Assembly (NCBI GenBank): GCA_023410905.1
Contig: JAEYPL010000050.1
Coordinates: 6,211 to 70,210, forward strand
Reading direction: 5' to 3'
DNA length: 64,000 nt
From: Pseudomonadota bacterium
GTDB taxonomy: Bacteria > Pseudomonadota > Alphaproteobacteria > Rhizobiales > Hyphomicrobiaceae
In this document: piece after piece, positions 54,369 through 64,000 of the stretch
Layout of the letters: each line of letters starts with the position of its first letter
Numbering within the stretch: the stretch's first letter is position 1
Made by a program: the position numbers and the translations under genes
Notes under the pieces: model-generated
What the model was told of the DNA's origin: nothing
Databases searched by the model: none
What the model saw: only the letters and a program-made list of their open reading frames with translations

Positions 54369-55307
54369 ATGAGCGGCCCCGGCCGGATGCGCGTCGACGT
54401 ATGCATTTGCACGTTCCGGCGGACCTATCTCAGCGAAACGCTGCGCTCGGTCTCGGCGTGTGCTGACAGCGCGGTCGACATGCGTATCATTGTTGCTGAC
54501 AACGATACGGTGCCGTCGGCGCAACCCCTTGTCGATGCGTTCGCCAGTGAAGTCGCGTTTCCAGTGATCTACCTACACGCACCCGATCGAAATATTTCGC
54601 TGGCCCGAAATGCCTGCTTGGACGCTGCATCGGCTGATTTCATAGCCTTTGTCGACGACGACGAACATGTCACGCCGCAGTGGCTCAAGGCCCTGATTCA
54701 AGCCGCCGAGACCACGGAAGCCGATGTCGTTCTCGGCCCTGTTACCGCAGTCTATAGCGACGACGCGCCGGGCTGGATGCGGCGGGGTGATTTCCACTCG
54801 ACGGTCCCAGCCTACGTAAACGGATCTATCCAGACCGGATACACGTGTAACGTGCTTATGCGTTGCAAGGAGCCCTTCAGGGCGCTGCAGTTCGACATCG
54901 CGCTCGGCCGCTCGGGCGGCGAGGACACGGACTACTTCTATCGCCTCCGTGATCTTGGGGCATGTATCGTGTTTGCATCCGACGCGCTGGTCTATGAGCC
55001 GGTTCCGGCAGAACGAGCTCAGATGATTTGGCTGTTGAGACGACGGCTGAGGTCTGGTCAGACCTATGGCACACAGCTGATACGGTCATCGAAAAATAGG
55101 TGGACCTCGATCGCGCTTGCTTCTGCGAAGTCCGGCTACTGTCTAGCAATGGCTGGCTTGACTATCTTTTCCCCGGTTCTCTGGCGTCGCAACATACTGC
55201 GCGGAGCCTTACATATTGGCGTTATAGGCGGACTTCTCGAGGCCAAGCAAGCAGCCCTCTACGGTGACCGTGGAGTAGCGCCGGCCTCAGGCGATCGGGA
55301 GCAATGA
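54369..55307 (+). CDS. Family 2 glycosyltransferase (ExoM-like)
   Basis: This protein of about 312 residues begins RVDVCICTFRRTYLSETL and has VADNDTVPSA, NISLARNACLDAA, and FVDDDEHVTPQWL as the DxD motif. GGEDTDYFYRL follows at the catalytic side. This resembles ExoM-type transferases. A hydrophobic stretch near residues 255-275 may touch the membrane. GAAGG sits directly before the ATG; nearby GTG 54360 and ATG 54387 are other candidates. The 3' end overlaps the convergent membrane-protein gene by 49 bases. Confidence 0.87.
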   Translation: MSGPGRMRVDVCICTFRRTYLSETLRSVSACADSAVDMRIIVADNDTVPSAQPLVDAFASEVAFPVIYLHAPDRNISLARNACLDAASADFIAFVDDDEHVTPQWLKALIQAAETTEADVVLGPVTAVYSDDAPGWMRRGDFHSTVPAYVNGSIQTGYTCNVLMRCKEPFRALQFDIALGRSGGEDTDYFYRLRDLGACIVFASDALVYEPVPAERAQMIWLLRRRLRSGQTYGTQLIRSSKNRWTSIALASAKSGYCLAMAGLTIFSPVLWRRNILRGALHIGVIGGLLEAKQAALYGDRGVAPASGDREQ

Positions 55308-56734
55308 GCCTGTTTGACCTCCCGTGCGATAAGCCAGCCGAGAATGAAGGCCGCGAGAACGGGCAGCGCGAAATGGATAATGCTGGGCTGCTTGTAAAGC
55401 CGGTAGGTGAGAGTGTGACGAAGGTCGCCAGAGAAGAAGCTCGGCAGTACGTCGCTGATGAGAGCGCCAGCCGTCATGTCAACGGCCGTAGTTGCGAAAT
55501 TTATGAATACACTGAGGCTGAGGAGGAGCAGTGTAGCGCGCCGCAACCAGGGACCGAAGTAGGGCCAACTCAGGCCCAAAGCCAACATCGAAAATCCGAT
55601 AGCTGGCGTCAGATAGCGGGGGCCGGAGGATGCGCCCCCCCTCCAGTACACGAAGCCGGCATTCAGGGCTAAGTAGAACGCAAAAATGAGGATCGTCACG
55701 ATTGCCGGCACGCGAAGCTCGCTGTGCCGGAGCATCATGGCCATGGCCCAGGCCGACATGACGACTATAGGAGCGTACCATAGGACGCCCCGATCCGCGC
55801 CGACCAGCAATTGGCCCAGAACGTCCAATCGCGGCATGTTGATGCCGAAAAGACCGGAACGGGTTCCTTCATAGAAGGCAGCGAACCTGTAGCCTGTCGT
55901 AAATGGGGACCCAAAAGCTGCGTCGTGATAGATCAGCACGGGGACGAGCGCCATCAGCCCGGCCATACCTGCAATCGCCAGAAACTTCAGGACCGCCAAT
56001 GGCCGGCCCCAGTCGCTTGTGATCAAGGCTGACGCGCCAATGATCGCGGCCGGTACAGCTGTGCTGTACTCGACCCCAATCGCGGCACCAAGCGAAAGAC
56101 CACCGACTAGAGCGAGAGCAGACGCGGGTTCTCTGGTCGCTAACCGGCGTCTTGCTTCGTCAATCGTGACGAAGCCGATTACCAAGAGCGCGGCAGTCGC
56201 TGCATGGCTGAAGTATGATGTCGCCCAGCCCCAGACCGGCGTTCCCAGACCAAAAGCAATGCTCGAGATCAGAGCGGCATGAAGGTCCTTCGTGCGTAGG
56301 AGGACGTACCGGTACAGCATTACGGCTGCAACGGCACAAAGTATCCCGGATGTCGTCAGTGCAATAAGGTACAAGAAGGCTAGCCACACGCGGCCATAGG
56401 GTGTTTCGGGGGTTACGGCGGCAAATTGTGTGAACACAAGCGCGGTCGGGGCTGCGAGAAAACTCATGCCGGGGGCTTTGTCGCAGTAGTGGTTCCCTTC
56501 TCGGAATGCCTTGTCCCTGGTGAGGTTCTCGAAGCCGTTGATGTCGACGCGGCCGTTCTGCACAAGGTGTGCAGTGAGTGCCGCGCGGCAGAGCGTATTG
56601 TGGCTTATGACGTCTTGCGTGAAGAGCGCGTATGAGAGCGCAAACAGCGAGACGAGCAACAGCGCAAGCTTGTGGTGCCGAGGGCCAAGCACCGCCCTTA
56701 TCGAGGACAAAGCAGTACCGGTTTCGCCATCCAT
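55259..56734 (-). CDS. Polytopic membrane protein, GT-C-like
   Basis: This protein of about 491 residues has roughly twelve membrane helices. It has an early periplasmic loop containing GRVDINGFENLTRDKAFREG and then HYCDKAPGMSFLAAP. The DKAPG segment is common in a bacterial family of putative lipid-linked-sugar glycosyltransferases, but the reaction is not proven. A strong AGGAGG lies before the ATG at 56734. It overlaps the GT2 gene at 54369 tail to tail. Confidence 0.7.
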   Translation of the reverse strand: MDGETGTALSSIRAVLGPRHHKLALLLVSLFALSYALFTQDVISHNTLCRAALTAHLVQNGRVDINGFENLTRDKAFREGNHYCDKAPGMSFLAAPTALVFTQFAAVTPETPYGRVWLAFLYLIALTTSGILCAVAAVMLYRYVLLRTKDLHAALISSIAFGLGTPVWGWATSYFSHAATAALLVIGFVTIDEARRRLATREPASALALVGGLSLGAAIGVEYSTAVPAAIIGASALITSDWGRPLAVLKFLAIAGMAGLMALVPVLIYHDAAFGSPFTTGYRFAAFYEGTRSGLFGINMPRLDVLGQLLVGADRGVLWYAPIVVMSAWAMAMMLRHSELRVPAIVTILIFAFYLALNAGFVYWRGGASSGPRYLTPAIGFSMLALGLSWPYFGPWLRRATLLLLSLSVFINFATTAVDMTAGALISDVLPSFFSGDLRHTLTYRLYKQPSIIHFALPVLAAFILGWLIAREVKQAHCSRSPEAGATPRSP

Positions 56735-57130
56735 GCGTAAACCTCCTTGCTCACTTGAAACTGGCACCGCTACGTCGCCTCTCGACCAATGATTGAATGC
56801 GAATGCCTGACGGCTCCAGACCTAACCACGGGCAGAGCGCAACTGAATAGCGTGGACGCATTAAGTTACAGAACCATGTCCTTCGAAAGGGTTATCTGGC
56901 GTTCCCATGCTTGCCTTGGTACGCAGCCATTTGGGGATCTGAAGGGCTGAGCAGCTGGCGTTCCTAACCGCTGGCGGGTCGCTTGCGAGCATCTATATAA
57001 GCTTATAATTAAAAGAGCGATCGCGGCATGACGCATCGTGCTACTCGCATTTGGAAAGTGCGCGCGACTACCGCTTCCACCCGGCGGTAGGACGCCTCAG
57101 GTTACCGTCATCTAACTTGCGAGGCTCCCC
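56735..57130. other. Divergent intergenic region
   Basis: About 395 bases between the membrane protein gene and the peroxiredoxin gene. AT-rich around 57000-57020. No gene recognised. It marks the boundary between the polysaccharide region and metabolic genes. Confidence 0.4.
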
Positions 57131-57790
57131 ATGGCACTCCGTATCAATGATGAGGCCCCCGACTTCACCGCCGAGACGACCGCCGGCCAGATCAGCTTCC
57201 ACGACTGGATTGGCGATGGCTGGGCTGTCCTCTTCTCACATCCCAAGGACTTCACGCCCGTCTGCACGACCGAGCTCGGCTACATGGCCGGTCTGGCGGG
57301 CGAGTTCACGAAGCGCAACACGAAGATCATCGGCATCTCCGTCGATCCTGTCGACAGTCATGTGCGCTGGAAGCAGGACATCAAGGACGTCACCGGTCAC
57401 GCCGTTGATTATCCGCTGATAGGTGATCCCGAGCTCAAGATCGCCAAGCTCTACGAGATGCTGCCGGCAAGTGCGGGCAGCTCGTCCGAAGGCCGCACAC
57501 CGGCGGACAACGCGACCGTGCGTTCGGTGTTCGTCGTTGGGCCGGACAAGAAGATCAAGCTCTCGCTTACCTATCCCATGACGACCGGGCGCAACTTCGA
57601 CGAGATCCTGCGCGTGATCGACAGCCTCCAGCTCACCGCCAAGCACAAGGTCGCGACGCCTGCGCAATGGAAGCCCGGCGATGATGTGATCATCACGCCG
57701 GCCGTGTCCGACGAGGAGGCACAGGCCAAGTTCGGTGGCTTCACGCGGCCCAAGCCCTACATCCGCGTGACGAAGCAGCCCCAGGGCTGA
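57131..57790 (+). CDS. 1-Cys peroxiredoxin (PRDX6-like)
   Basis: This 219-residue cytoplasmic enzyme reduces hydrogen peroxide and organic hydroperoxides. The peroxidatic Cys45 lies in HPKDFTPVCTTELG. It is the only cysteine in the protein, so no resolving Cys exists and an external thiol must recycle it. The C-terminal region (LTAKHKVATPAQWKPGDDV) matches the long 1-Cys class. It is followed by a strong terminator and is probably a single-gene transcript. Confidence 0.96.
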   Translation: MALRINDEAPDFTAETTAGQISFHDWIGDGWAVLFSHPKDFTPVCTTELGYMAGLAGEFTKRNTKIIGISVDPVDSHVRWKQDIKDVTGHAVDYPLIGDPELKIAKLYEMLPASAGSSSEGRTPADNATVRSVFVVGPDKKIKLSLTYPMTTGRNFDEILRVIDSLQLTAKHKVATPAQWKPGDDVIITPAVSDEEAQAKFGGFTRPKPYIRVTKQPQG

Positions 57791-57812
57791 ACCGAGATCC
57801 CATGAAATGCTT

Positions 57813-57851
57813 CAGCCCCGACTGCTTGCGCGGTCGGGGCTGATTTTGTTT
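57813..57851 (+). terminator. Rho-independent terminator
   Basis: A perfect 10-base stem CAGCCCCGAC (57813-57822) and GTCGGGGCTG (57833-57842) encloses a 10-base loop and is followed by ATTTTGTTT. It ends the peroxiredoxin transcript and may also limit transcripts from the convergent ABC operon. Confidence 0.92.
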
Positions 57852-57877
57852 CAGCAGCGATCTTTGCGCGACTGCGC

Positions 57878-58780
57878 TTATTCCTTCCCGGCGCCTGTCC
57901 GCGACGACACGTTGTAGTCGACGAAGAAGTAATAGAAGATCGCGACCGGCAGCGAGCCGAGCAGCGATCCCGCCATCAGCGCGCCCCACTGATAGACGTC
58001 GCCAGTGACGAGCTCCGTCAGGATCGCGACCGGGACGGTCTTGTTCTCGCTGCTCTGGATGAAGGCGAGCGCGTAGATGAACTCGTTCCACGAGAGCGTG
58101 AAGGAGAAGATGCCCGCCGAAATCAGACCGGGTATGGCGAGTGGCAGTGTGATCTGCCGCAGGATCTGCAGGCGCGTGGCGCCGTCGATGAGCGCACACT
58201 CCTCGAGCTCGAAGGGGATGGATTTGAAGTACCCGATCAGCAGCCACGTGCAGAAGGGCACGAGGAAGGTCGGATAGACGAGGATGAGTGCCATCGGGCT
58301 GTCGAAGAGCCCGAGCTGCACGACCATGGTCGCGAGCGGGATGAACAAGATCGACGGTGGCACCAGATAGGCGAGGTAGATCGCCAAGCCAATGTACTGA
58401 CTTCCTTTGAAACGAAGCCGCTGGATGGCGTAGGCGGCCAACGCACTCGCGAACAGCGAGAGGAAGGTCGCGCCGAAGGCCACCAGCATCGTAGTCCAGA
58501 GCCAGCTCGGGTACGAGGTGTTGAACAGCAGATGATAGATGTGATCGAGCGTCGGCGAGCTGATCCAGAGCGGATTGTGCGTGTTGAAGTCGTACAGCTC
58601 GGCGTCCGGTTTGAAGGCGGTCACCGTCATCCAGTAGAACGGAAAGAGCAGGATGATGAGAAAGCAGGTCAGCGGCAGCCACAGCACGACCATGCGCCGC
58701 GCCTTGCTGTCCCACGCCATGGCCTCGTTTTCCGGCGCCGTGACCGGCTTGTTCTCGGCAGGAGCGGCGGCGTCAGTCAT
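57878..58780 (-). CDS. Carbohydrate ABC transporter permease (MalG-like)
   Basis: This 300-residue inner-membrane permease has six helices and the EAA loop that contacts the ATPase, ECALIDGATRLQILRQITLPLAIPG (here given as a motif region, residues 190-215). It is the last gene of a four-gene sugar uptake operon and overlaps the other permease gene by 8 bases. It pairs with that permease to form the channel. The substrate may be an oligosaccharide, polyol or glycerol phosphate and cannot be fixed from the sequence. Confidence 0.93.
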   Translation of the reverse strand: MTDAAAPAENKPVTAPENEAMAWDSKARRMVVLWLPLTCFLIILLFPFYWMTVTAFKPDAELYDFNTHNPLWISSPTLDHIYHLLFNTSYPSWLWTTMLVAFGATFLSLFASALAAYAIQRLRFKGSQYIGLAIYLAYLVPPSILFIPLATMVVQLGLFDSPMALILVYPTFLVPFCTWLLIGYFKSIPFELEECALIDGATRLQILRQITLPLAIPGLISAGIFSFTLSWNEFIYALAFIQSSENKTVPVAILTELVTGDVYQWGALMAGSLLGSLPVAIFYYFFVDYNVSSRTGAGKE

Positions 58781-59726
58781 TGGTCTCTCCCTGCTGCCAC
58801 TTCCGCCGCGCGAGGGCGAAGTAGCTGAACAGTGTCGCGAAGACTAGGAAGGGGATCATCGACACGGCGATTGCCGAGCCTTCGCCGAGCTGACCGCCGG
58901 GAATGGCGCGCTGGAAGGCGAGGGTCGCCAAGAGGTGCGTCGAGTTAACCGGTCCACCTCGCGTAATGGCGTAGACGAGCTGGAAGTCGGTGAAGGTGAA
59001 GATGATGCTGAAGGTCATGACGATTGCGAGGATCGGCAGCAACATCGGGAACGTGATGTACTTGAAGCGCTGCCAAGCCGTGGCGCCGTCGAGCATCGCC
59101 GCCTCGTAGAGCGAGGGCGGGATCGTCTGCAGTCCGGCAAGCAGCGAAATGGCGACGAAGGGGATGCCGCGCCAGATATTTGCGGCGATCAGCGACCAGC
59201 GCGCCGGCCAAGCGGTATTGATGAAGTCGACGTTCGTCTCGCGCAGCCCCGTCTTGATCAGCACGTGCGAGATGATCGAGAACTGCGGATCGTAGATCCA
59301 CCAAAAGGCGATGGCCGTGAGCACTGTCGGCACGATCCACGGCAGCAGGATGATCGCGCGCAGGAAGCTCTTGAACGGCAGATGGTTGTTCAGCAACAGC
59401 GCCAACCAAAGCCCGAGGCCGAATTTTCCGATCGTTGCGATCGTGGTGTAGAAGACGCTGTAGAAAACGGCGCTCCAGAATATCGGATCCTGGAAGAGAT
59501 ACGTGAAGTTCTCGAAGCCGACCCAGATACCGGCGCGGCCGATGGTCGTATCCGTGAATGCGAGGTAGATACCGAGCACCAGCGGATAGGTGAGAAACGT
59601 CATCAGGATGCCGATTGCCGGAAACAGGCAGAGCACCACCAGAAAAGGTTTCGAGTCGAACAGTCGGCCAAGCCAAGAGGGCTCGGCGCGGCGGTGGACC
59701 CAGGTGGAGAGCGAGGCGTCCGTCAT
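58773..59726 (-). CDS. Carbohydrate ABC transporter permease (MalF/UgpA-like)
   Basis: This 317-residue permease has six helices. Its cytoplasmic coupling loop contains EAAMLDGATAWQRFKYITFP, the EAA motif of sugar permeases. The N-terminal cytoplasmic tail is short. It lies 60 bases after the binding-protein gene and overlaps the second permease gene. Both permeases should assemble with the ATPase encoded at 61176. Confidence 0.94.
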   Translation of the reverse strand: MTDASLSTWVHRRAEPSWLGRLFDSKPFLVVLCLFPAIGILMTFLTYPLVLGIYLAFTDTTIGRAGIWVGFENFTYLFQDPIFWSAVFYSVFYTTIATIGKFGLGLWLALLLNNHLPFKSFLRAIILLPWIVPTVLTAIAFWWIYDPQFSIISHVLIKTGLRETNVDFINTAWPARWSLIAANIWRGIPFVAISLLAGLQTIPPSLYEAAMLDGATAWQRFKYITFPMLLPILAIVMTFSIIFTFTDFQLVYAITRGGPVNSTHLLATLAFQRAIPGGQLGEGSAIAVSMIPFLVFATLFSYFALARRKWQQGETND

Positions 59727-59786
59727 GGCAAAGGAATCCTGAAGGAAGTCAGCGGCGCCGGGAGGGGCGCCGCTGGTGCCAATAGC

Positions 59787-61121
59787 CTAGCTGCGGAAGA
59801 AGCGGCGCGCGCGGCGCTCCGCTTCGGCGGCCGCAGCTTCGGGCGTCGACTGGCCCGAGGCAACGGCGGCGCACATCTGCACCATGATGTAGTCGGCGTT
59901 GGCTGCCGCGGAGGCCTGGCTGATCGGACCCTTGTAGCCGATCCAGAAGTTGCTCCGCATGACGTTCTTGAAGAGCGCAACCTTCGGATCGCTCTCCCAG
60001 ACCTTGCTCGCGGTGTAATTCTCGAGCGGCTGCGACCAGTAGCCGAGGTTCGCCTGCAGCCACGGATCGTACTGCTCCTTCTCGAGCAGGAACGACAGCA
60101 GAGACTTCGCAGCGTTCGGGAACTTGCTGTGCTTGAAGCACATGGCGTTGAGCGTGAGGCCCGCCATGGGCGACACGTCGAGGCGGCCCTTCGGCAGCAG
60201 GCTGTGCTGCGTGTCCTCGGCGATCTCGGCGAGCTTCGGGTCCCGCTTCAGCGCGAAATACATCGACACGCCGTTCGCCGTCAGCCAGATTTCGTTGGCT
60301 GCATAGGCGCGGTTGTTGCTGATGTCGTTCCACGCGACGGTGCCAGGGATGAAGGTCTTGTAGAGCTCCTGAAGATACTTCAGGGCCTCGACCGTTTCCT
60401 TGCGGTTGATGGCGACCTTGTTGTCCTCGTCGACGAGGAAGCCGCCGTGCGACCAGATCAGCCAGTTGGCGAAACCATTGCCGTCGCCGACTGCGTTGCC
60501 GAGCGCGAAGCCCGAGGGCTTGCCAGCGGCGTGCAGCTTCCGAGAGAGGTCGAGATACTTGTCGTGATCATCGGGCGGCGCATCGTAGCCTGCCGCATTC
60601 ACGGCCGACTTGCGCCACACGAGCGGACCACCCGAAGCACCGAACGGCAGGCCGATCCAGTTGTTGGTGCCGTGCTTCTTGCCGTACTTCTGGGCGAGCG
60701 GCAGCCAGCCGCCGTACTTCTTGCCGATGTACTCGGCGACGTCCGACAGCTCGACGAGTTTGTCGGTGTAGATGTGCGGTGCTTCGTTGAAGCCGATGAT
60801 GATGTCGGGGCCAGCGCCCGTGTTCGCCGTGACGGCCGTCTGCTGGGTGATGTCCTCCCAGCCGACGAGGTCGACGCGAACCTCGACGCCCTTCTCCTTG
60901 GCGAAGCGCGCGCAGTTGGCGCGGAAGATTTCCTCATCCGGCGGCACGAAGCGAGCGGGACGCAGGACGCGCAGCGAGGCGCCCTTCTCGATATCCAGCT
61001 TCGGCGGCGAGGCGTCGGCGGTCTTGATGTCGGACTGGGCATTGGCGAAACCGCCCATCGCGCCGAGCGCGGCCGCGCTCGCGCCAAGCTGCAAGGCCGT
61101 ACGTCTGGTAATGAGAGCCAT
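59787..61121 (-). CDS. Extracellular sugar-binding protein, Tat-exported
   Basis: This 444-residue periplasmic binding protein (family 1) begins with a twin-arginine-like signal, MALITRRTALQLGASAAAL, and a likely cleavage after FANAQ. The mature part has family features such as ARFAKEKGVEVRVDLVG and a C-terminal SKFPNAAKSLLSFLLEKEQY. It delivers a sugar to the two permeases downstream. The use of Tat means it is folded before export, which suits a cofactor-free but fast-folding binding protein. Confidence 0.93.
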   Translation of the reverse strand: MALITRRTALQLGASAAALGAMGGFANAQSDIKTADASPPKLDIEKGASLRVLRPARFVPPDEEIFRANCARFAKEKGVEVRVDLVGWEDITQQTAVTANTGAGPDIIIGFNEAPHIYTDKLVELSDVAEYIGKKYGGWLPLAQKYGKKHGTNNWIGLPFGASGGPLVWRKSAVNAAGYDAPPDDHDKYLDLSRKLHAAGKPSGFALGNAVGDGNGFANWLIWSHGGFLVDEDNKVAINRKETVEALKYLQELYKTFIPGTVAWNDISNNRAYAANEIWLTANGVSMYFALKRDPKLAEIAEDTQHSLLPKGRLDVSPMAGLTLNAMCFKHSKFPNAAKSLLSFLLEKEQYDPWLQANLGYWSQPLENYTASKVWESDPKVALFKNVMRSNFWIGYKGPISQASAAANADYIMVQMCAAVASGQSTPEAAAAEAERRARRFFRS

Positions 61122-61175
61122 TATGCTTCCTTCCCTAGATGTTGAAGACCGGGTTCTTATTGTTTTTATTGGCGT

Positions 61176-62231
<1,056 letters not shown>

Positions 62232-62374
62232 ATTTCCTCCACCGGGCAGGCCGCTTTGCGGACCTATTTTATTATTTGAAACTGGTCGCTAGTGGAGCGA
62301 TCGGTTCGCTTGAATCCCACGGCGGCAGTAGGCTGCTCTTAACAGGCTTCTCAGGCGAATGGAAGTAGCGCCGC
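62232..62374. other. Upstream region of the ABC operon
   Basis: Probable promoter region of the sugar ABC operon, reading leftwards. An AT-rich segment TTTTATTATTTG lies near 62267. No operator was recognised. Confidence 0.3.
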
Positions 62375-62536
62375 GTGCAGATCGCTCTGCACGCTTTGAA
62401 GGTCAAATTCGATCGCGCACGTGAGCGCGGCGAACGCGGAGGCGCGCCGACGGATATCGCGCGGCTTGTGTGCCGCGCGCTGTCGCTCGCCGAGCACGAC
62501 GAGACGGCGTTCGGTCACGACGAGGATCGACGCTGA
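62375..62536 (+). CDS. Possible small hypothetical protein (53 aa)
   Basis: A GTG-started frame of 53 codons, MQIALHALKVKFDRARERGE at its start and ending AEHDETAFGHDEDRR, lies between the ABC operon and the SDR gene, on the opposite strand from both. Its codon use looks like that of coding DNA here and it has a stop just upstream (TAG, 9 bases before). No family is recognised. It ends four bases from the SDR stop, tail to tail. It may be chance. Confidence 0.3.
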   Translation: MQIALHALKVKFDRARERGERGGAPTDIARLVCRALSLAEHDETAFGHDEDRR

Positions 62537-62539
62537 AAA

Positions 62540-63292
62540 TCAGTGAAACACCCGGCCCGCGTCGATGACGATCGTCTGTCCGGTCATCGTTTCCGTGCGG
62601 CACATGGTGACTACCATATCCGCGCAGTCGTCTTTGTCTGCGGGTTTCTTGAGCAGCGACGTTGCACCTGCGCGTTCGATCTGCTCGGCACGCAGATTAG
62701 CGGTTGCGCGCGTACCTTCGAGAAGTCCCGGCGCGACGCAGTTGACGAGCGTCTCTGGCGCCATCGCGACGGCCATGCATTTCGTCAGGTGGATGAGGCC
62801 CGCCTTCGACACTGCGTAGGCGATCGACGAGCCGCTTGGACCGAGACCAGCGACCGAGGAGATGTTGACAATGCGCCCGCGCCCTTGAGCCTTCATGACG
62901 GGAGCGACCGCCTTCATGAGCCTCATAGGACCTGTCAGGTTCACGGCCATGATCTTGTCCCACACCTCCTGCGTGAGACTGTCGAGGTCGGGGAAGGGGA
63001 TCGCGATGTTGTAGGCCGCGTCGTTGACTAGGATGTCCAGGCGGCCGAACCGTGCCTGCACATCGCCCACGAGACGCTCGATTGCCGCGTGATCGGCGAT
63101 ATCGCAACCGAAGGCCGCAGCGTTGATCTGATAGCTCGATGCAAGTTCGCGCGCGACGCCTTCGGCCTGATCGCGGCTCCTGGCGTACATGACCGCTATG
63201 TGCACGCCCTCTCTTGCCAGCGCGTGACAAATGCGCTGCCCGAGCCCGCCGTTGCCGCCCGTCACGAGTGCCACCGCGCCCTTGAGATCCAT
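62540..63292 (-). CDS. Short-chain dehydrogenase/reductase (FabG-like)
   Basis: This 250-residue classical SDR has the cofactor motif VTGGNGGLGQRI, NDAAYN in the NNAG position, Ser in NISSVAG, and the catalytic Y-x3-K in AYAVSKAG. It probably uses NAD(P)H to interconvert an alcohol and a ketone or aldehyde. The small gaps around it give no pathway clue. It may serve the metabolism of the sugar taken up by the neighbouring ABC system. Confidence 0.9.
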   Translation of the reverse strand: MDLKGAVALVTGGNGGLGQRICHALAREGVHIAVMYARSRDQAEGVARELASSYQINAAAFGCDIADHAAIERLVGDVQARFGRLDILVNDAAYNIAIPFPDLDSLTQEVWDKIMAVNLTGPMRLMKAVAPVMKAQGRGRIVNISSVAGLGPSGSSIAYAVSKAGLIHLTKCMAVAMAPETLVNCVAPGLLEGTRATANLRAEQIERAGATSLLKKPADKDDCADMVVTMCRTETMTGQTIVIDAGRVFH

Positions 63293-63442
63293 TGCTGTCC
63301 TCCCGTTCTGCCGACCGCGGTCATTGTACCGTGCCGCTTTCCGGTGGCACTCTGGGGCCGGACCGTGGTCCGAGGCAAGGTATTGTCGGCGATCACGGCG
63401 CTGCGTTTACGGAATGCGCGGACAACCGGAGGAGGGCGAGGA

Positions 63443-63868
63443 ATGCGTGCCGCGGTTGAGGATCTGCTAGGCGCATGGCGCCTCGAGGGCTGGTCGCTGG
63501 TCTATGACTACGGCCGTCCGCCGGAGTATCCGCTCGGCTCGGATGCCAAGGGGCTCATCATGTACACGGCTGACGGGCATGTCGCCGCGACGCTCATGAA
63601 AGCCGAGCGGTCCGCTGCGATGCCAGAGACGGATGCGGAAAGGGCGACCGCTTACACCGAAAGCTTTGCCTACGCCGGTCGTTACGAGGTGCGCGACGGG
63701 ACGGTCCACCACTCGATCGAAATTGCGACGAATCCGGCGCTGGTCGGGATCAAGAGCACGCGGCACATTCAACTGGATGGCGGCCGGCTGACACTCTCCG
63801 GGCCTGATTTCGCGGTGGGCACATCGCGTACGCAGCGCATCGTGTGGCGGCGCGCTCTATCGCGGTAG
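63443..63868 (+). CDS. Lipocalin-like domain protein
   Basis: This 141-residue soluble protein reads LLGAWRLEGWSLVYDYGRPP at its start and has GLIMYTADGHVAATLM, then YAGRYEVRDGTVHHSIE. This is the repeating beta pattern of the lipocalin-like (Lipocalin_5 type) domain. The ATG at 63443 follows GGAGGAGGGCGAGG and is clearly better than the frame open from 63089. Its role is unknown; family members often sit near catabolic or SDR genes. It is divergent from the SDR gene. Confidence 0.82.
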   Translation: MRAAVEDLLGAWRLEGWSLVYDYGRPPEYPLGSDAKGLIMYTADGHVAATLMKAERSAAMPETDAERATAYTESFAYAGRYEVRDGTVHHSIEIATNPALVGIKSTRHIQLDGGRLTLSGPDFAVGTSRTQRIVWRRALSR

Positions 63869-64000
63869 GAGGCATCCTTCCTGTCGAGAAGCCGCAGCAG
63901 CGCCGGCCACTCGAGTAGGCCATAAGGGCGCACCGCGCCCGGCGCGTACATGGCCGTCGATTTTTCGATCACGGCGGGCGGGAGCACGTTGAGCTCGGTA
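63769..64000 (-). CDS. Possible partial gene at the right edge
   Basis: A minus-strand frame is open from the right edge to a stop at 63769. The part beyond the lipocalin-like gene reads NVLPPAVIEKSTAMYAPGAV and PYGLLEWPALLRLLDRKD and looks protein-like. It overlaps the lipocalin-like gene by 100 bases tail to tail, so the last third may be a read-through extension. Product unknown. Confidence 0.3.
   Translation of the reverse strand, partial: TELNVLPPAVIEKSTAMYAPGAVRPYGLLEWPALLRLLDRKDASYRDRARRHTMRCVRDVPTAKSGPESVSRPPSS

Overview
The window looks like a chromosomal segment of an alphaproteobacterium, probably Hyphomicrobiales (Rhizobiales). This is an inference from high-GC coding sequence, an SUV3-type helicase next to an S4 protein, an FNR/FixK box, and exopolysaccharide genes that resemble rhizobial exo genes. 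The species cannot be named from the sequence alone.

Layout. 1-5.8 kb is housekeeping and stress: the 3' end of a DUF3108-like gene, helicase, S4 protein, a universal stress protein behind a perfect TTGAT-N4-ATCAA box, an SMR pump and tRNA-Gln. 6.3-12.9 kb is a compact same-strand group: FkbH-like HAD protein, acyl carrier protein, MBOAT acyltransferase, a MaoC/SDR fusion and a membrane-anchored SGNH protein. 12.9-14.5 kb is an IS66 remnant with a decayed IS630 copy inside it, ending beside tRNA-Ser. 15-41.8 kb is a long cell-surface polysaccharide region. It holds a LuxR-type regulator, a HAD-UbiA fusion, a GtrB-GtrA fusion, several GT-C-like membrane proteins (one fused to a possible six-hairpin glycosidase), a Wzz-like protein without kinase, GT2 and GT4 transferases, a Wzx-like flippase, an ExoF-like exporter, a WecB-type epimerase, and an Arn-like group of deacetylase-GT2 fusion, FAD oxidoreductase, small flippase and second deacetylase. 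41.8-44 kb is an intact IS630 element and a broken IS3 element. 44.4-56.7 kb continues the polysaccharide locus: ExoY-like priming transferase, a second LuxR regulator nearly the twin of the first, GT4, FkbM methyltransferase, ExoK-like GH16 glycanase, ExoQ-like polymerase, three GT2 proteins and a membrane protein. 57-64 kb is ordinary metabolism: 1-Cys peroxiredoxin with a terminator, a four-gene sugar ABC transporter, an SDR and a lipocalin-like protein.

How it fits together. ExoY-like initiation, GT2/GT4 extension, Wzx-like export, ExoQ-like polymerisation, Wzz/ExoF-like secretion and ExoK-like trimming form a nearly complete Wzy-type exopolysaccharide pathway. UbiA/HAD, GtrB/GtrA, the Arn-like group and the GT-C proteins suggest a second layer that uses polyprenyl-phosphate sugars on the periplasmic side. 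The FkbH-ACP-MBOAT-SGNH group has the part list of a Dlt (D-alanylation) system with the loading enzyme swapped for an FkbH protein. It is the best candidate here for an undescribed system, proposed to put a glyceryl-type or related small acyl group on a surface glycan. Two regulators with degenerate receiver domains, sharing a conserved upstream element, lie 31 kb apart on either side of the central region.
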